From positions 1 to 8,761 of the forward strand of contig JAJZAS010000051.1 of NCBI GenBank assembly GCA_021799325.1: a DNA stretch of 8,761 nt, read 5' to 3'. The stretch is from Bacillota bacterium. Its GTDB lineage: Bacteria; Bacillota; Bacilli; Alicyclobacillales; SLC66. Under the pieces are notes generated by a model, which saw only the letters and a program-made list of their open reading frames with translations, ran no database searches and was not told the DNA's origin. Position 1 is the stretch's first letter, and every line of letters begins with the position of its first letter. A program made the position numbers and the translations under genes. Shown one piece after another: positions 1 to 7,129 of the stretch.

Positions 1-552
1 ACATCGCTGGTGCTGATTAACTATACACATACCCCGGTACTAAGTGTGCCTGGAATTCTGGCACTTGGCGCTTCGATGATCACCTCGGTCATGCCGGATG
101 CAGATAATCCGAATACTATTTCAGCGAAAGCGATGTTGCCGTTAGCATGGGTACTTGAAATGACGCACGCCAAGCATCGTGGGGTAACCCATAGTCTACT
201 CGCAGCTGCATGTTGGGCCTGGTTAGCGTTGACGGCTGTACACTGGCGTGCCGTCTTGGGACCATTTCACTTTTCACTGTATCCCGTTGCGATTGGGGCT
301 GCTGTAGGGTATTGGTCTCATCTAGTGATCGATCTCCTTAATAAAGAACGCGAACAATTCTTTTGGCCGTTCAAGGGCGGAGTGGCATTCTATCTTGTTT
401 CTTCAGATGGGTTCGTCAACGCCTTGTTGGAGTGGGTATTTGGTATCGCTTTCTTTATTTCTGCGCTGTACAGTATCGCACTTTATACACCAGGGGTCGC
501 ACCATTTTTTCGAGCAGCCCATCATTTATTCCCACTTATTCCGTTAGTTTAA
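1..552 (+). CDS. YdjM/DUF457-type membrane-bound metal-dependent hydrolase-like protein, 5' end cut by window edge
   Basis: The frame is open from base 1, so the gene probably begins outside the window. A GTG at 10 is a possible internal start giving 180 residues, but relatives such as E. coli YdjM have about 15 more residues, including an N-terminal His, before this point. Numbering from that GTG, I see PDADNPNT at 29-36 (family form PDxDHP), HRGVTHS at 56-62, SHLVIDLLN at 103-111 with His104 and Asp108, and WPF at 119-121. This His/Asp set with several hydrophobic helices (about 10-28, 63-80, 88-110, 136-160) is typical of the YdjM/YvsG-type DUF457 family, annotated as membrane-bound metal-dependent hydrolases with no firmly known substrate. 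The usual DH is DN here. It lies 15 nt upstream of the pilin-like gene on the same strand and so probably belongs to the transfer operon; its role there is unknown. Confidence 0.75.
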   Translation, partial: TSLVLINYTHTPVLSVPGILALGASMITSVMPDADNPNTISAKAMLPLAWVLEMTHAKHRGVTHSLLAAACWAWLALTAVHWRAVLGPFHFSLYPVAIGAAVGYWSHLVIDLLNKEREQFFWPFKGGVAFYLVSSDGFVNALLEWVFGIAFFISALYSIALYTPGVAPFFRAAHHLFPLIPLV

Positions 553-560
553 GAGGAGGG
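553..560 (+). promoter_or_regulatory. Ribosome binding site that sets the TTG start of the pilin-like gene
   Basis: GAGGAGGG lies directly after the TAA stop at 550-552. Two in-frame TTG codons follow, at 562 and 568. The AGGAGG core (554-559) leaves only 2 nt to the first but 8 nt to the second, so the second is the better start. That start also gives a tidy signal peptide beginning MKHFHGHK. Confidence 0.7.
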
Positions 561-567
561 ATTGGCG

Positions 568-987
568 TTGAAACATTTTCATGGGCATAAAGTGGCCACC
601 ATGATTGGCACCTTTTTGGCGGCAGGGTTATTTACTGCTGTTCCTGCGTTGGCGGCGGGAACAGGGGCATCTGGTTCGTCAGGGGTGGGTGCCCCAATAA
701 AATTAAACCCCATTAGTACCAACGGTGTAACGATCACACAAGCGGCAAACAACATCTTAAGTGTCATGGATGGGTTTGGGTTGTTTTATTTGCAAGTGGC
801 GGTGGCCATTGGGATTACCATTTTTGCTTTAATTGGTGTCATCAAAGCATCCAAAGATAAAAATCCGAAAGCCATGTGGACGGAAATTGCGTTTTCGCTT
901 GCGGGCATCGTACTGGTACTCAATCCTATCCTTCTCATCGAAGCGGCACTGAGCATTGGTAGTTGGATATCTGGATTGCAAGGATGA
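568..987 (+). CDS. Small secreted two-helix membrane protein, VirB2/TrbC pilin-like
   Basis: A 139-residue protein from TTG 568. It has a basic N-terminus (MKHFHGHK), a hydrophobic stretch at about 9-28 and a likely signal-peptidase site at ALA/A around residue 29. A Gly/Ser/Thr-rich mature N-terminus follows. Two hydrophobic helices at about 72-93 and 105-127 are joined by a short basic, presumably cytoplasmic loop (KASKDKNPKAMW, 93-104). A cleaved long signal peptide followed by two membrane helices with a basic hairpin loop is the layout of VirB2/TrbC conjugative pilins, which are also small and sit early in T4SS operons. Family membership is inferred from architecture, size and position, not from a specific motif. 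It contains no cysteine. The stop at 985-987 is 6 nt before the next gene, whose Shine-Dalgarno site overlaps this reading frame. The alternative is an uncharacterised small T4SS membrane subunit. Confidence 0.65.
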   Translation: MKHFHGHKVATMIGTFLAAGLFTAVPALAAGTGASGSSGVGAPIKLNPISTNGVTITQAANNILSVMDGFGLFYLQVAVAIGITIFALIGVIKASKDKNPKAMWTEIAFSLAGIVLVLNPILLIEAALSIGSWISGLQG

Positions 988-993
988 TGAGCC

Positions 994-1581
994 ATGTACC
1001 GCACTTATCGAGAACTGTACCGGGCAAGGACGGAAATTACGACAATCGGGAAAGGGGTTGGCGCGATTAAGCTGGGGAAATATGTGGCCGTAGGGCTCGA
1101 TATCATCTTCCTTGGCGTGATCGCGGCAATCTTTCCCGGTTTTTTAATTGCTGTTTTTATTCACCTATTCTTTCGCTTATTTCCCGTGATTGTTTGGCAA
1201 ATTGCGATTGGTGTATTGGCGGGTGCCGTTGCTAAGCAATTCGATCCACAAGGGAAGTCAGCATTAACTTGGACGCTTGACGTGCTCGCCTATTTCCGGC
1301 GCAAGCGGATCACCGATGGCTTCAAGGCAATGAATCTAGACAAAAAAATCGTCTTACCCCGGTTTTCCTTTTATGCCGTAGATCAGGGGATTGCGCGGGC
1401 AACCCCGATTTCTGGAAAGGGATCGTTTACTCTCCATAAACCACTTAGTGTCAGCGTGCTGCGTGATGGAACATGGATCGCGAAACGCGTTGGGCATCTT
1501 CATGAACCGGGAAAATATCGGGTAGTGGAGGGGGAAATTCGACGCATGAAAGACGCACCAATGCTCCGGCGACAAGCTTAG
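994..1581 (+). CDS. TcpE-like (VirB3/PrgI-type) conjugation membrane protein
   Basis: A 195-residue protein from ATG 994, with AAGGA at 980-984 as ribosome site inside the previous gene's end. A short basic N-terminus (YRTYRELYRART) precedes two closely spaced helices at about 31-57 and 61-80. Next comes the segment FDPQGKSALTWTLDVLAYF (83-101) followed by RRKR. Such a 'D-x-GK ... yL.Y ... RkK' segment after two helices matches what I know of TcpE-family proteins (TcpE of pCW3, ConD of ICEBs1), which are analogous to VirB3/PrgI and help place the VirB4 ATPase at the membrane. A hydrophilic, basic C-terminal tail at 106-195 is longer than in a minimal member and may face the cytoplasm. Its position immediately before a VirB4-like gene is the standard order tcpE-tcpF. 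PrgI/VirB3 remains an alternative name for the same role. Confidence 0.62.
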   Translation: MYRTYRELYRARTEITTIGKGVGAIKLGKYVAVGLDIIFLGVIAAIFPGFLIAVFIHLFFRLFPVIVWQIAIGVLAGAVAKQFDPQGKSALTWTLDVLAYFRRKRITDGFKAMNLDKKIVLPRFSFYAVDQGIARATPISGKGSFTLHKPLSVSVLRDGTWIAKRVGHLHEPGKYRVVEGEIRRMKDAPMLRRQA

Positions 1582-1585
1582 TAGT

Positions 1586-1619
1586 ACCTCCTCTCTAGTT
1601 GAGAGGGGGTATTTTTTTT
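1586..1619 (+). terminator. Terminator-like hairpin whose 3' arm is the ribosome site of the VirB4 gene
   Basis: Bases 1586-1595 (ACCTCCTCTC) pair with 1601-1610 (GAGAGGGGGT) in a 10-bp stem with one G-T wobble and a 5-nt loop (TAGTT). The stem can extend by T1585-A1611. It is followed by an eight-T run at 1612-1619, the form of an intrinsic terminator. AGGGGG (1604-1609) in the 3' arm is also the only good Shine-Dalgarno for TTG 1618, at 8 nt spacing, and the start codon uses the last two Ts. The preceding stop codon ends at 1581, 4 nt before the stem, so a terminating ribosome would cover the 5' arm. The likely effect is reduced read-through and blocked initiation unless the upstream gene is being translated; the hairpin is seen, the effect is inferred. 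Confidence 0.7.
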
Positions 1620-4038
1620 GGCACAACCGGTGATTTACGCAGAAAACGGAATCCTGATTGATGATCGAATGCGCGGGTATGCGGTGTTTGTCGTGGATTC
1701 GGACAAGCGGACACTGACCAGTGCAGGGGCTCAGAATCAGGCGATTTCCTCGATCGCACGCAATATGAAAGAAGTGATCGGCGATTGGCATGTGTACTCT
1801 TTGGCAATTGGCGTACCGCCGGGGACATGGAAAAAGCGATTTATACGCACGAACCATCCTCTGAACCTAGAACATGTCAAAATGGGGGAAACCAAAGTAT
1901 CACACATCTTATTCGAACGTCGAGTGTATATTGTGGTGCCCATCACGGCGAAAATAACCATCCAGTTAAAAGATAATCGGAAAGAATTTTTGAAAGAAGC
2001 GGGGCGGACACTGGCACAATCCGTCAAACGCATGCTGAATCTTGAAAACTTGCGCGTTCAACTTCTGGAGCAATTCGAAGAGGAGCGCCGCAAATGGCTA
2101 CGGAAGTTCAGAGCATTCCTTAAATTGCATGTGGCCTCGCAATTGGAAATCGAAACCTGGTTGCGGCATGGGTATTATCGCGGAACGATGGCGCCAGACT
2201 CCCGCTTTCCCAAACATCTGCCAGCATTCGTGTCGTCGGATGGCGTGATTCATCCTCAACATCATTTAGGGATTTGGACGAATGACGGTATCGTGAAAGA
2301 GTCCTTTTTTCAATTGAAAATCATGCGTGCAGATAAAGAATCGTCTTATCAGACATTTTACAACGTCCTGCGCGTGCCAAACGAAATTGACGAAAACGAA
2401 GCGAGTGGGTATGACTGGGTGCATCAGGTCGAATATTTGGATATCCCCGTCGACGTCGCCATGCACGTGCGGGTAGAGGATCCGATGAGTGCACGAAAGA
2501 ATTTGCGCAAGAAAAAACTGCGTGCTGAATCGCAACGGAAGGAGTATACCGAAGGTGGAGAAACACCGCCACTCGAACTGGAAGTCGACATGGAGCATAC
2601 GGAAGAATTGGAGCAAAAACTGCGCATGCGTGATCCGCTGGTCCACGTGAAAACGGTGATTGGGGTAGGTGCTCCTGATTCTGAACGATTGGCGGAATAC
2701 CGCAACCTGCTTCAAAGCAATTTGGCACTGACGGATTTGGTGCAACCGCCAGCCGATCAACTCAAACTCTGGCAAGCCTTTTATCCTTGGGGTAAGGGGG
2801 TCACCACCGCTTACGAAATTCCCATGGATGCCGGTATCTTTGCGGCTGCGCTTCCGTTTACGACACTGGAATTTGGCGATCCGCAAGGATTTTATCTAGG
2901 AAAGACGATAACGGAACGCGCGGTGTTTATGGACCCACGGCGTCCAGCGCAGGAGTTAAATATTCAACCTTCCATTTTGCTCGCAGGGGGTCTGGGTTCA
3001 GGGAAAACGAATACGGCAGCCTATATCACCTCAATGCTGATCTCGTGGGGAGCAAAAGGCTTTATTCAGGATCCGAAGGGGCACGACTACGATAACCTGT
3101 ACAAAATTGGTGCCAAAGTGAATGTGATTCGGCTGCGAGAAGAGGGGGCACGATTAAATCCGTTTCGGTTAGGTGTAGAGGGTATTGAACGGGATCTGCT
3201 CGATATTATTTTCAACAACGTCACCACAGATGACAATACACGCGATATTCGAAGTGCAATTATTGGGAAAGCGGTGGAAAAGGTACGCAGGAAATCCGTA
3301 CAGACGATGGATCAATTCGGAAATGCATTGGCGGAGTTGCTTCAGGAGGAAAGGCGAGAAAAGTATCACGATCAATTGGAACTGTTGCTCGGAATGATGC
3401 TGGATCTGAAAAGTTCAGCGCTTGGTCGAGTTCTTTTTGCAGAAGATCAGGGACAGACGCCGCAACACTTTGATGTGACGATTGTCGATACCAGTGGGTT
3501 GACCATTCCAAGAGGAACAGTCCGGACGCTCAATGAGAGATTGAGTGTCGCGTTGTATTATGCAGTGGCAGGAATGGGAATGGGTTACTTCACTAATTTA
3601 CCCACATCTACGCTCAAAGTGATGGTGTTAGATGAAGCATGGACGCTTCGCAAATTTTCGCAAGGGGTAGACTTGGTGGACAACCTGCTTCGAAAATCCC
3701 GAAGTCTGAACATCGTTCCGATCATGCTGATGCAAAACGCCACCGACTTCAAAAATTGGGGCGAGTCGATTGATGGATTGTTTTCATGGCGATTCATCAT
3801 GCGTCAAAACTCGCAGACAGAGACGGAAGCCGCGTTACAATTAGCAGGTCTTGATCATGAAGACCCGCAAGATTGGTATAAAATCCTTGGCGATTTTCAG
3901 GCAGGAGAGGGACTAGTTGTGGACGCGCTAGGCCGTGTCCAGCAAATGCAGGTGGAAATGCTACCACGCAAACTCCAGCAATGGTTTGATACCACCCCTA
4001 AAGCAAACGAAACTTCCCACAATGCCCCTTTCAACTGA
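1618..4038 (+). CDS. virB4: VirB4-family T4SS ATPase (TcpF/ConE-like)
   Basis: An 806-residue protein from TTG 1618. The C-terminal half carries Walker A GGLGSGKT at 457-464 (Lys463, Thr464) and Walker B VMVLDEAW at 668-675 (Asp672, Glu673). QDPKGHDY (484-491) and a downstream MLMQNATDF segment (703-711) are of the kind found in VirB4/TrbE ATPases. The N-terminal half (1-420) is the less conserved region that in VirB4 proteins mediates membrane and partner contacts; residues 150-165 and 290-340 are highly charged. No membrane segment is evident, so it should be a peripheral inner-face ATPase driving channel assembly and DNA transfer. Length is typical of Gram-positive VirB4/TcpF/ConE. GTG 1630 is a possible later start, but TTG 1618 has the better spacing. 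Its stop codon lies in the loop of the hairpin that carries the next gene's ribosome site. Confidence 0.93.
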   Translation: MAQPVIYAENGILIDDRMRGYAVFVVDSDKRTLTSAGAQNQAISSIARNMKEVIGDWHVYSLAIGVPPGTWKKRFIRTNHPLNLEHVKMGETKVSHILFERRVYIVVPITAKITIQLKDNRKEFLKEAGRTLAQSVKRMLNLENLRVQLLEQFEEERRKWLRKFRAFLKLHVASQLEIETWLRHGYYRGTMAPDSRFPKHLPAFVSSDGVIHPQHHLGIWTNDGIVKESFFQLKIMRADKESSYQTFYNVLRVPNEIDENEASGYDWVHQVEYLDIPVDVAMHVRVEDPMSARKNLRKKKLRAESQRKEYTEGGETPPLELEVDMEHTEELEQKLRMRDPLVHVKTVIGVGAPDSERLAEYRNLLQSNLALTDLVQPPADQLKLWQAFYPWGKGVTTAYEIPMDAGIFAAALPFTTLEFGDPQGFYLGKTITERAVFMDPRRPAQELNIQPSILLAGGLGSGKTNTAAYITSMLISWGAKGFIQDPKGHDYDNLYKIGAKVNVIRLREEGARLNPFRLGVEGIERDLLDIIFNNVTTDDNTRDIRSAIIGKAVEKVRRKSVQTMDQFGNALAELLQEERREKYHDQLELLLGMMLDLKSSALGRVLFAEDQGQTPQHFDVTIVDTSGLTIPRGTVRTLNERLSVALYYAVAGMGMGYFTNLPTSTLKVMVLDEAWTLRKFSQGVDLVDNLLRKSRSLNIVPIMLMQNATDFKNWGESIDGLFSWRFIMRQNSQTETEAALQLAGLDHEDPQDWYKILGDFQAGEGLVVDALGRVQQMQVEMLPRKLQQWFDTTPKANETSHNAPFN

Positions 4039-4050
4039 GGGGGCTTTTTT
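4024..4050 (+). terminator. Terminator-like hairpin enclosing the VirB4 stop codon and the ribosome site of the VirB6-like gene
   Basis: Bases 4024-4031 (GCCCCTTT) pair with 4037-4044 (GAGGGGGC), giving 8 bp with two wobbles and a 5-nt loop (CAACT). TTTTTT follows at 4045-4050. AGGGGG at 4038-4043 is the Shine-Dalgarno for ATG 4052, at 8 nt spacing. The VirB4 stop TGA (4036-4038) starts in the loop and runs into the 3' arm, so a ribosome finishing VirB4 must melt the hairpin and free the ribosome site. The structure is visible in the sequence; the coupling is inferred. Confidence 0.65.
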
Positions 4051-4051
4051 A

Positions 4052-7000
4052 ATGCGAAAATCCATTGTCATGATTCTTTTATCGATCCTCATGGTTATTG
4101 TTCCGTTTTTGGGGAACACCCCTGCCTTTGCAAAGTCGGCGAGCATTTCGCCGACATGCACACGAGATCCCTATGCGCCAGGATGCGCACAGCAAGCGGC
4201 TAATGTACAGGCACAAAGTTCAACTTCTTCTACTCCAGCCACACAAATCATCACAGGGAATAATTTGTTTCATCCTCCTGGTACACCGATCATTGGTAAT
4301 TATGTGTTTGATTCTGACGGATTTACCGGAAATTTTGATCCGCTGTACTGGATGGCGAACTTACTGTTTTCTTTAACCGTTGCCCAGTTATATACCGCTA
4401 TCGAATTCTTTTCATTAGGAAGTTCTACGAATGGGATCAATGGTGTGATTGTCATTGCTTTGAAAATCTTGCACGCCTCCTTTGCTCCTATGGTGGGAAC
4501 CATCTTTCCATTAGCCGTGCTGTTCTTTATTGGTGTGTTCATCTGGTTCGGTGTCATTAAAAAAAATATACATGCGGTATCGGGGCGGGGCATTAAATCA
4601 TTGGCGGTACTCCTATTGTTTATGTTTCTCGCCAGTCCTGCTATTACTGACTCTCATTTGCTTCAGAATATCAGCAAATTCCCCGTCTCCGTAGGAAACG
4701 CCATTGGTAGCACTATTGATGGGGTTATCACTGTTGCCACGAAAACGAATACCACAGAAACTGGTGTTTGCACCACCAGTAATAGCTATAGCAACGCTTG
4801 GGATAGTATTGTGCTGCCAGAATGGATCGCGGGGGAGGAAGGTCAAAATTACAACATGCAAGGGACAAAAGTGGTATCGCTCTGTAATGGAAATGCTGCA
4901 TGGCGGTATATCCTGGGTTATCCCTTGCAAAATGGGCAACGAAATGGTGTGGTAGGAACTTTGCAGTCCATGCCAGATGGACCTATTGCGTTTAGTTCGC
5001 CCAACCGATTGGATGTTTCCGTTATGGCGTTCATTGGGAACCTTGGACCTACGTTGTATTTCTTGGTCATGGGGGCGATTATGCTTTTTGCCCGTTTAAT
5101 GTTCGTGGTGTTGGTAGCGGCGGGGGCGGTGATCCTTCCGCTTGAGCTTTTCCCTGTGACTCGTTCTGTCACATTGACGCTGAAATGGATGCAATATTTG
5201 ATCATGTCGCTATTTGTATTATTTTTCGTGAGTGTCTATAGCGCTGTTTTGTTTGGACTCACGCAGTTAACAGAAATGGCGTTGCAGGGCACTGCATTCA
5301 GTAATCCAAGCCATGCGGTGGCAACGGGTAGAATGGATTTTATCAGTAATTTTTCATTTATCGGGAATGGACTGGCATACCTGATCGCCATCTATGTGGC
5401 TTGGCGCCTGTATAAAAAAATGAAACCCATGCAAAGAATCAAAGAGCTGACAAAAAACGCGGCAAAACGAGGGGTTTTATTAGGCGGCGGCCAACGATTA
5501 ACTGCGGAGGAGAAACGGAAAAATCGTTCGCCCCTACTTCGAGGTCGAAACAACATAAAGCGGCGAACGATGGCAGATCGATTTCAGGATGCGGCAGGAT
5601 TCGTGAAGGAAGCCTCCGTCATTGGCGCTTCACAAAGGGCGATGCGTCATAGAAAAGATCCAGCGTATGTGTCTTGGGAGGAAGAGGCAGTTACCAATGA
5701 ATTTGATGACAATGTGGGTAGTAAACACGATGATCACAATGAATTTTCCCAAAATGAAACAATGGATGCTAACAAGAATCGCTCGTTTTCGGAGTGGACA
5801 TTTGAACCTGAGAATGGCGAACATCGCATCGATGGAGAGGCGTTTCGTCAATTGGAGCAGGGTGGTCACCACGTACCATCACTGCTGCCTCCCCATTCGC
5901 ATTTGCCATTAAACGATGGTGTGGCAGTGGTTGAAGAGCCGATTCCAACGAATCAAGAAGTGCTAATGGACGAATGGGGTTTTGAGGGGAACGTGGAGAG
6001 CCCAGGACATTTGATCGAGTGGGTGACACAAGACTCGACATCAGAACCAAAGGAACCGTTCACGAGTACGACTCAGGAACCGCAATGGCAAATCATCGCC
6101 AAAGAGAAGCGCGACGAAACGGATTATGATGCCCCGACTCACCGTTTTGCGCCAACAGAAAGATCGCAACGAAACGAATCGGAAGGTGTGAAATCAAATA
6201 AGCCGCCGATAAGGAAAACTGAGCAGCATGTTAGTGAAATCATTCATCAAAAGATGAAAAATGAGACGTCGAACAAACCATCATCCGATGTGGGCGCCAA
6301 GTGGGAATCTCGGTTGAGTAAAGTCACGAAAATGGTTGCTGCCACAAAAGTATTGGCGTCACCGGATCAGGCGATGGATACCTTCATGGGTGCCACCCTT
6401 GGTTTTGCCGCTGAGAAGGTAGTAAGTGCGGGAAAGGGAGCGGCGTTCCATCTGATTCGTCACATCGCTTCCCAACGCGCGGATGCAGTGAATCAGCCGA
6501 AGACACCGAAACAAGTCAAGCGGCAGACGAATCCTGCAACGGTGAAAGCACGCAAAGAGGCGGAAATGTCGGAGACACAAGATATGAAAAAGATGAATGA
6601 TGCGCATCAAGATGCGTTAAGGAAATCAACGTCAAAACGCTCACCGATAGAAAACAATGATCAAGATACCGATGTGCCGAAAACTCCACTTATTAATAAT
6701 GGCAGTGATCATGGGAACCCACTAACACCATCAGTGTCGCCAATGCCACCCACTCTTACGGAAGCGCCTGTAATACCAGTACCACCAATCCATACGAATC
6801 GGCAAGGGGACAATGGCCAACAGCCAACGAGTAATAACCACCCCAAACCGTCAAATGATTCGCCGAACAATGGGAATGTGAGTGCGAGTCAACCAATTCG
6901 TCCATTATTGCAAAGAAAATCACCGCGAACTGCAGATACAATGGGAACATTACGTGTGAAAAATGCAGCGATTTCGCAGATTAGGAGTGTACAACGGCGG

Positions 7001-7129
7001 TCCTCCAGACAGGATCGGGTCAAACGCATCGCGCGGTATACGCAAGCTACATTACCGACCAATAAGAGCAAAAAAACATCCAGTCTTGCCAATGCCATAT
7101 TCGGCAATCGGAATAGGCGGGATGATTGA
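4052..7129 (+). CDS. VirB6/TrbL-like polytopic channel protein with signal peptide and very long hydrophilic tail
   Basis: A 1025-residue protein. ATG 4052 is chosen because AGGGGG precedes it by 8 nt and it opens a clean signal peptide (basic start MRKS, hydrophobic 5-22, AFA cleavage site at 25-27). Hydrophobic segments lie at about 100-122, 131-168 (one or two helices), 182-199, 323-343, 344-366, 378-404 and 432-453. A polar loop of about 120 residues (200-322) and the mature N-terminus are probably extracytoplasmic. From about 454 the chain is a hydrophilic tail of about 570 residues, acidic then basic, Pro/Asn/Ser-rich at 880-950. The only less polar stretch is about 771-806. Multiple helices followed by a long cytoplasmic tail is the layout of TcpH/ConG/TrbL-VirB6 channel proteins, and the place after VirB4 fits. 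The only four cysteines (36, 45, 240, 278) are all in the predicted outside parts. The stop overlaps the next start by one base. Confidence 0.75.
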   Translation: MRKSIVMILLSILMVIVPFLGNTPAFAKSASISPTCTRDPYAPGCAQQAANVQAQSSTSSTPATQIITGNNLFHPPGTPIIGNYVFDSDGFTGNFDPLYWMANLLFSLTVAQLYTAIEFFSLGSSTNGINGVIVIALKILHASFAPMVGTIFPLAVLFFIGVFIWFGVIKKNIHAVSGRGIKSLAVLLLFMFLASPAITDSHLLQNISKFPVSVGNAIGSTIDGVITVATKTNTTETGVCTTSNSYSNAWDSIVLPEWIAGEEGQNYNMQGTKVVSLCNGNAAWRYILGYPLQNGQRNGVVGTLQSMPDGPIAFSSPNRLDVSVMAFIGNLGPTLYFLVMGAIMLFARLMFVVLVAAGAVILPLELFPVTRSVTLTLKWMQYLIMSLFVLFFVSVYSAVLFGLTQLTEMALQGTAFSNPSHAVATGRMDFISNFSFIGNGLAYLIAIYVAWRLYKKMKPMQRIKELTKNAAKRGVLLGGGQRLTAEEKRKNRSPLLRGRNNIKRRTMADRFQDAAGFVKEASVIGASQRAMRHRKDPAYVSWEEEAVTNEFDDNVGSKHDDHNEFSQNETMDANKNRSFSEWTFEPENGEHRIDGEAFRQLEQGGHHVPSLLPPHSHLPLNDGVAVVEEPIPTNQEVLMDEWGFEGNVESPGHLIEWVTQDSTSEPKEPFTSTTQEPQWQIIAKEKRDETDYDAPTHRFAPTERSQRNESEGVKSNKPPIRKTEQHVSEIIHQKMKNETSNKPSSDVGAKWESRLSKVTKMVAATKVLASPDQAMDTFMGATLGFAAEKVVSAGKGAAFHLIRHIASQRADAVNQPKTPKQVKRQTNPATVKARKEAEMSETQDMKKMNDAHQDALRKSTSKRSPIENNDQDTDVPKTPLINNGSDHGNPLTPSVSPMPPTLTEAPVIPVPPIHTNRQGDNGQQPTSNNHPKPSNDSPNNGNVSASQPIRPLLQRKSPRTADTMGTLRVKNAAISQIRSVQRRSSRQDRVKRIARYTQATLPTNKSKKTSSLANAIFGNRNRRDD
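4135..4155 (+). repeat. Perfect 8-bp inverted repeat just after the signal-peptide codons
   Basis: GTCGGCGA (4135-4142) and TCGCCGAC (4148-4155) are exact reverse complements separated by five bases (GCATT). In mRNA this would be a stable GC-rich hairpin covering codons 28/29 to 35 of the VirB6-like gene, immediately past the predicted AFA cleavage site. There is no T-run after it, so it is not an intrinsic terminator. It could slow ribosomes during membrane targeting, be a processing site, or be chance. Confidence 0.5.

Noticed and set aside
562..564. TTG 562 as start of the pilin-like gene
   Set aside because: It is only 2 nt from the AGGAGG core, too close for initiation; TTG 568 has 8 nt.
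1354..1857. Antisense ORF of 167 codons across the TcpE-VirB4 junction
   Set aside because: It is opposite two well-supported genes, has a Cys/His/Arg/Pro-rich composition typical of an antisense shadow, and shows no recognisable motif.
2266..2886. Antisense ORF of 206 codons inside VirB4
   Set aside because: It is opposite the VirB4 coding frame, its composition is typical of a reverse-strand shadow, and it has no motif or ribosome site that supports it.
3935..4051. N-terminal extension of the VirB6-like frame overlapping the end of VirB4
   Set aside because: The extension has no ribosome site, is not signal-peptide-like, and overlaps VirB4 in another frame. ATG 4052 has AGGGGG at 8 nt and starts a clean signal peptide.
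5622..5912. Alternative-frame ORF of 96 codons inside the VirB6-like tail
   Set aside because: It is Met/Arg/Cys-rich, overlaps a continuous longer frame, and has no independent start signals.
6598..6609. 12-bp perfect palindrome TGATGCGCATCA
   Set aside because: It lies within coding sequence with no second copy or related site seen; a single palindrome of this length is not strong evidence of an operator.
7126..7128. TTG 7126 as start of the SLT protein
   Set aside because: ATG 7129 directly follows in the same frame and forms the usual TGATG stop-start overlap; the two differ by one residue only.
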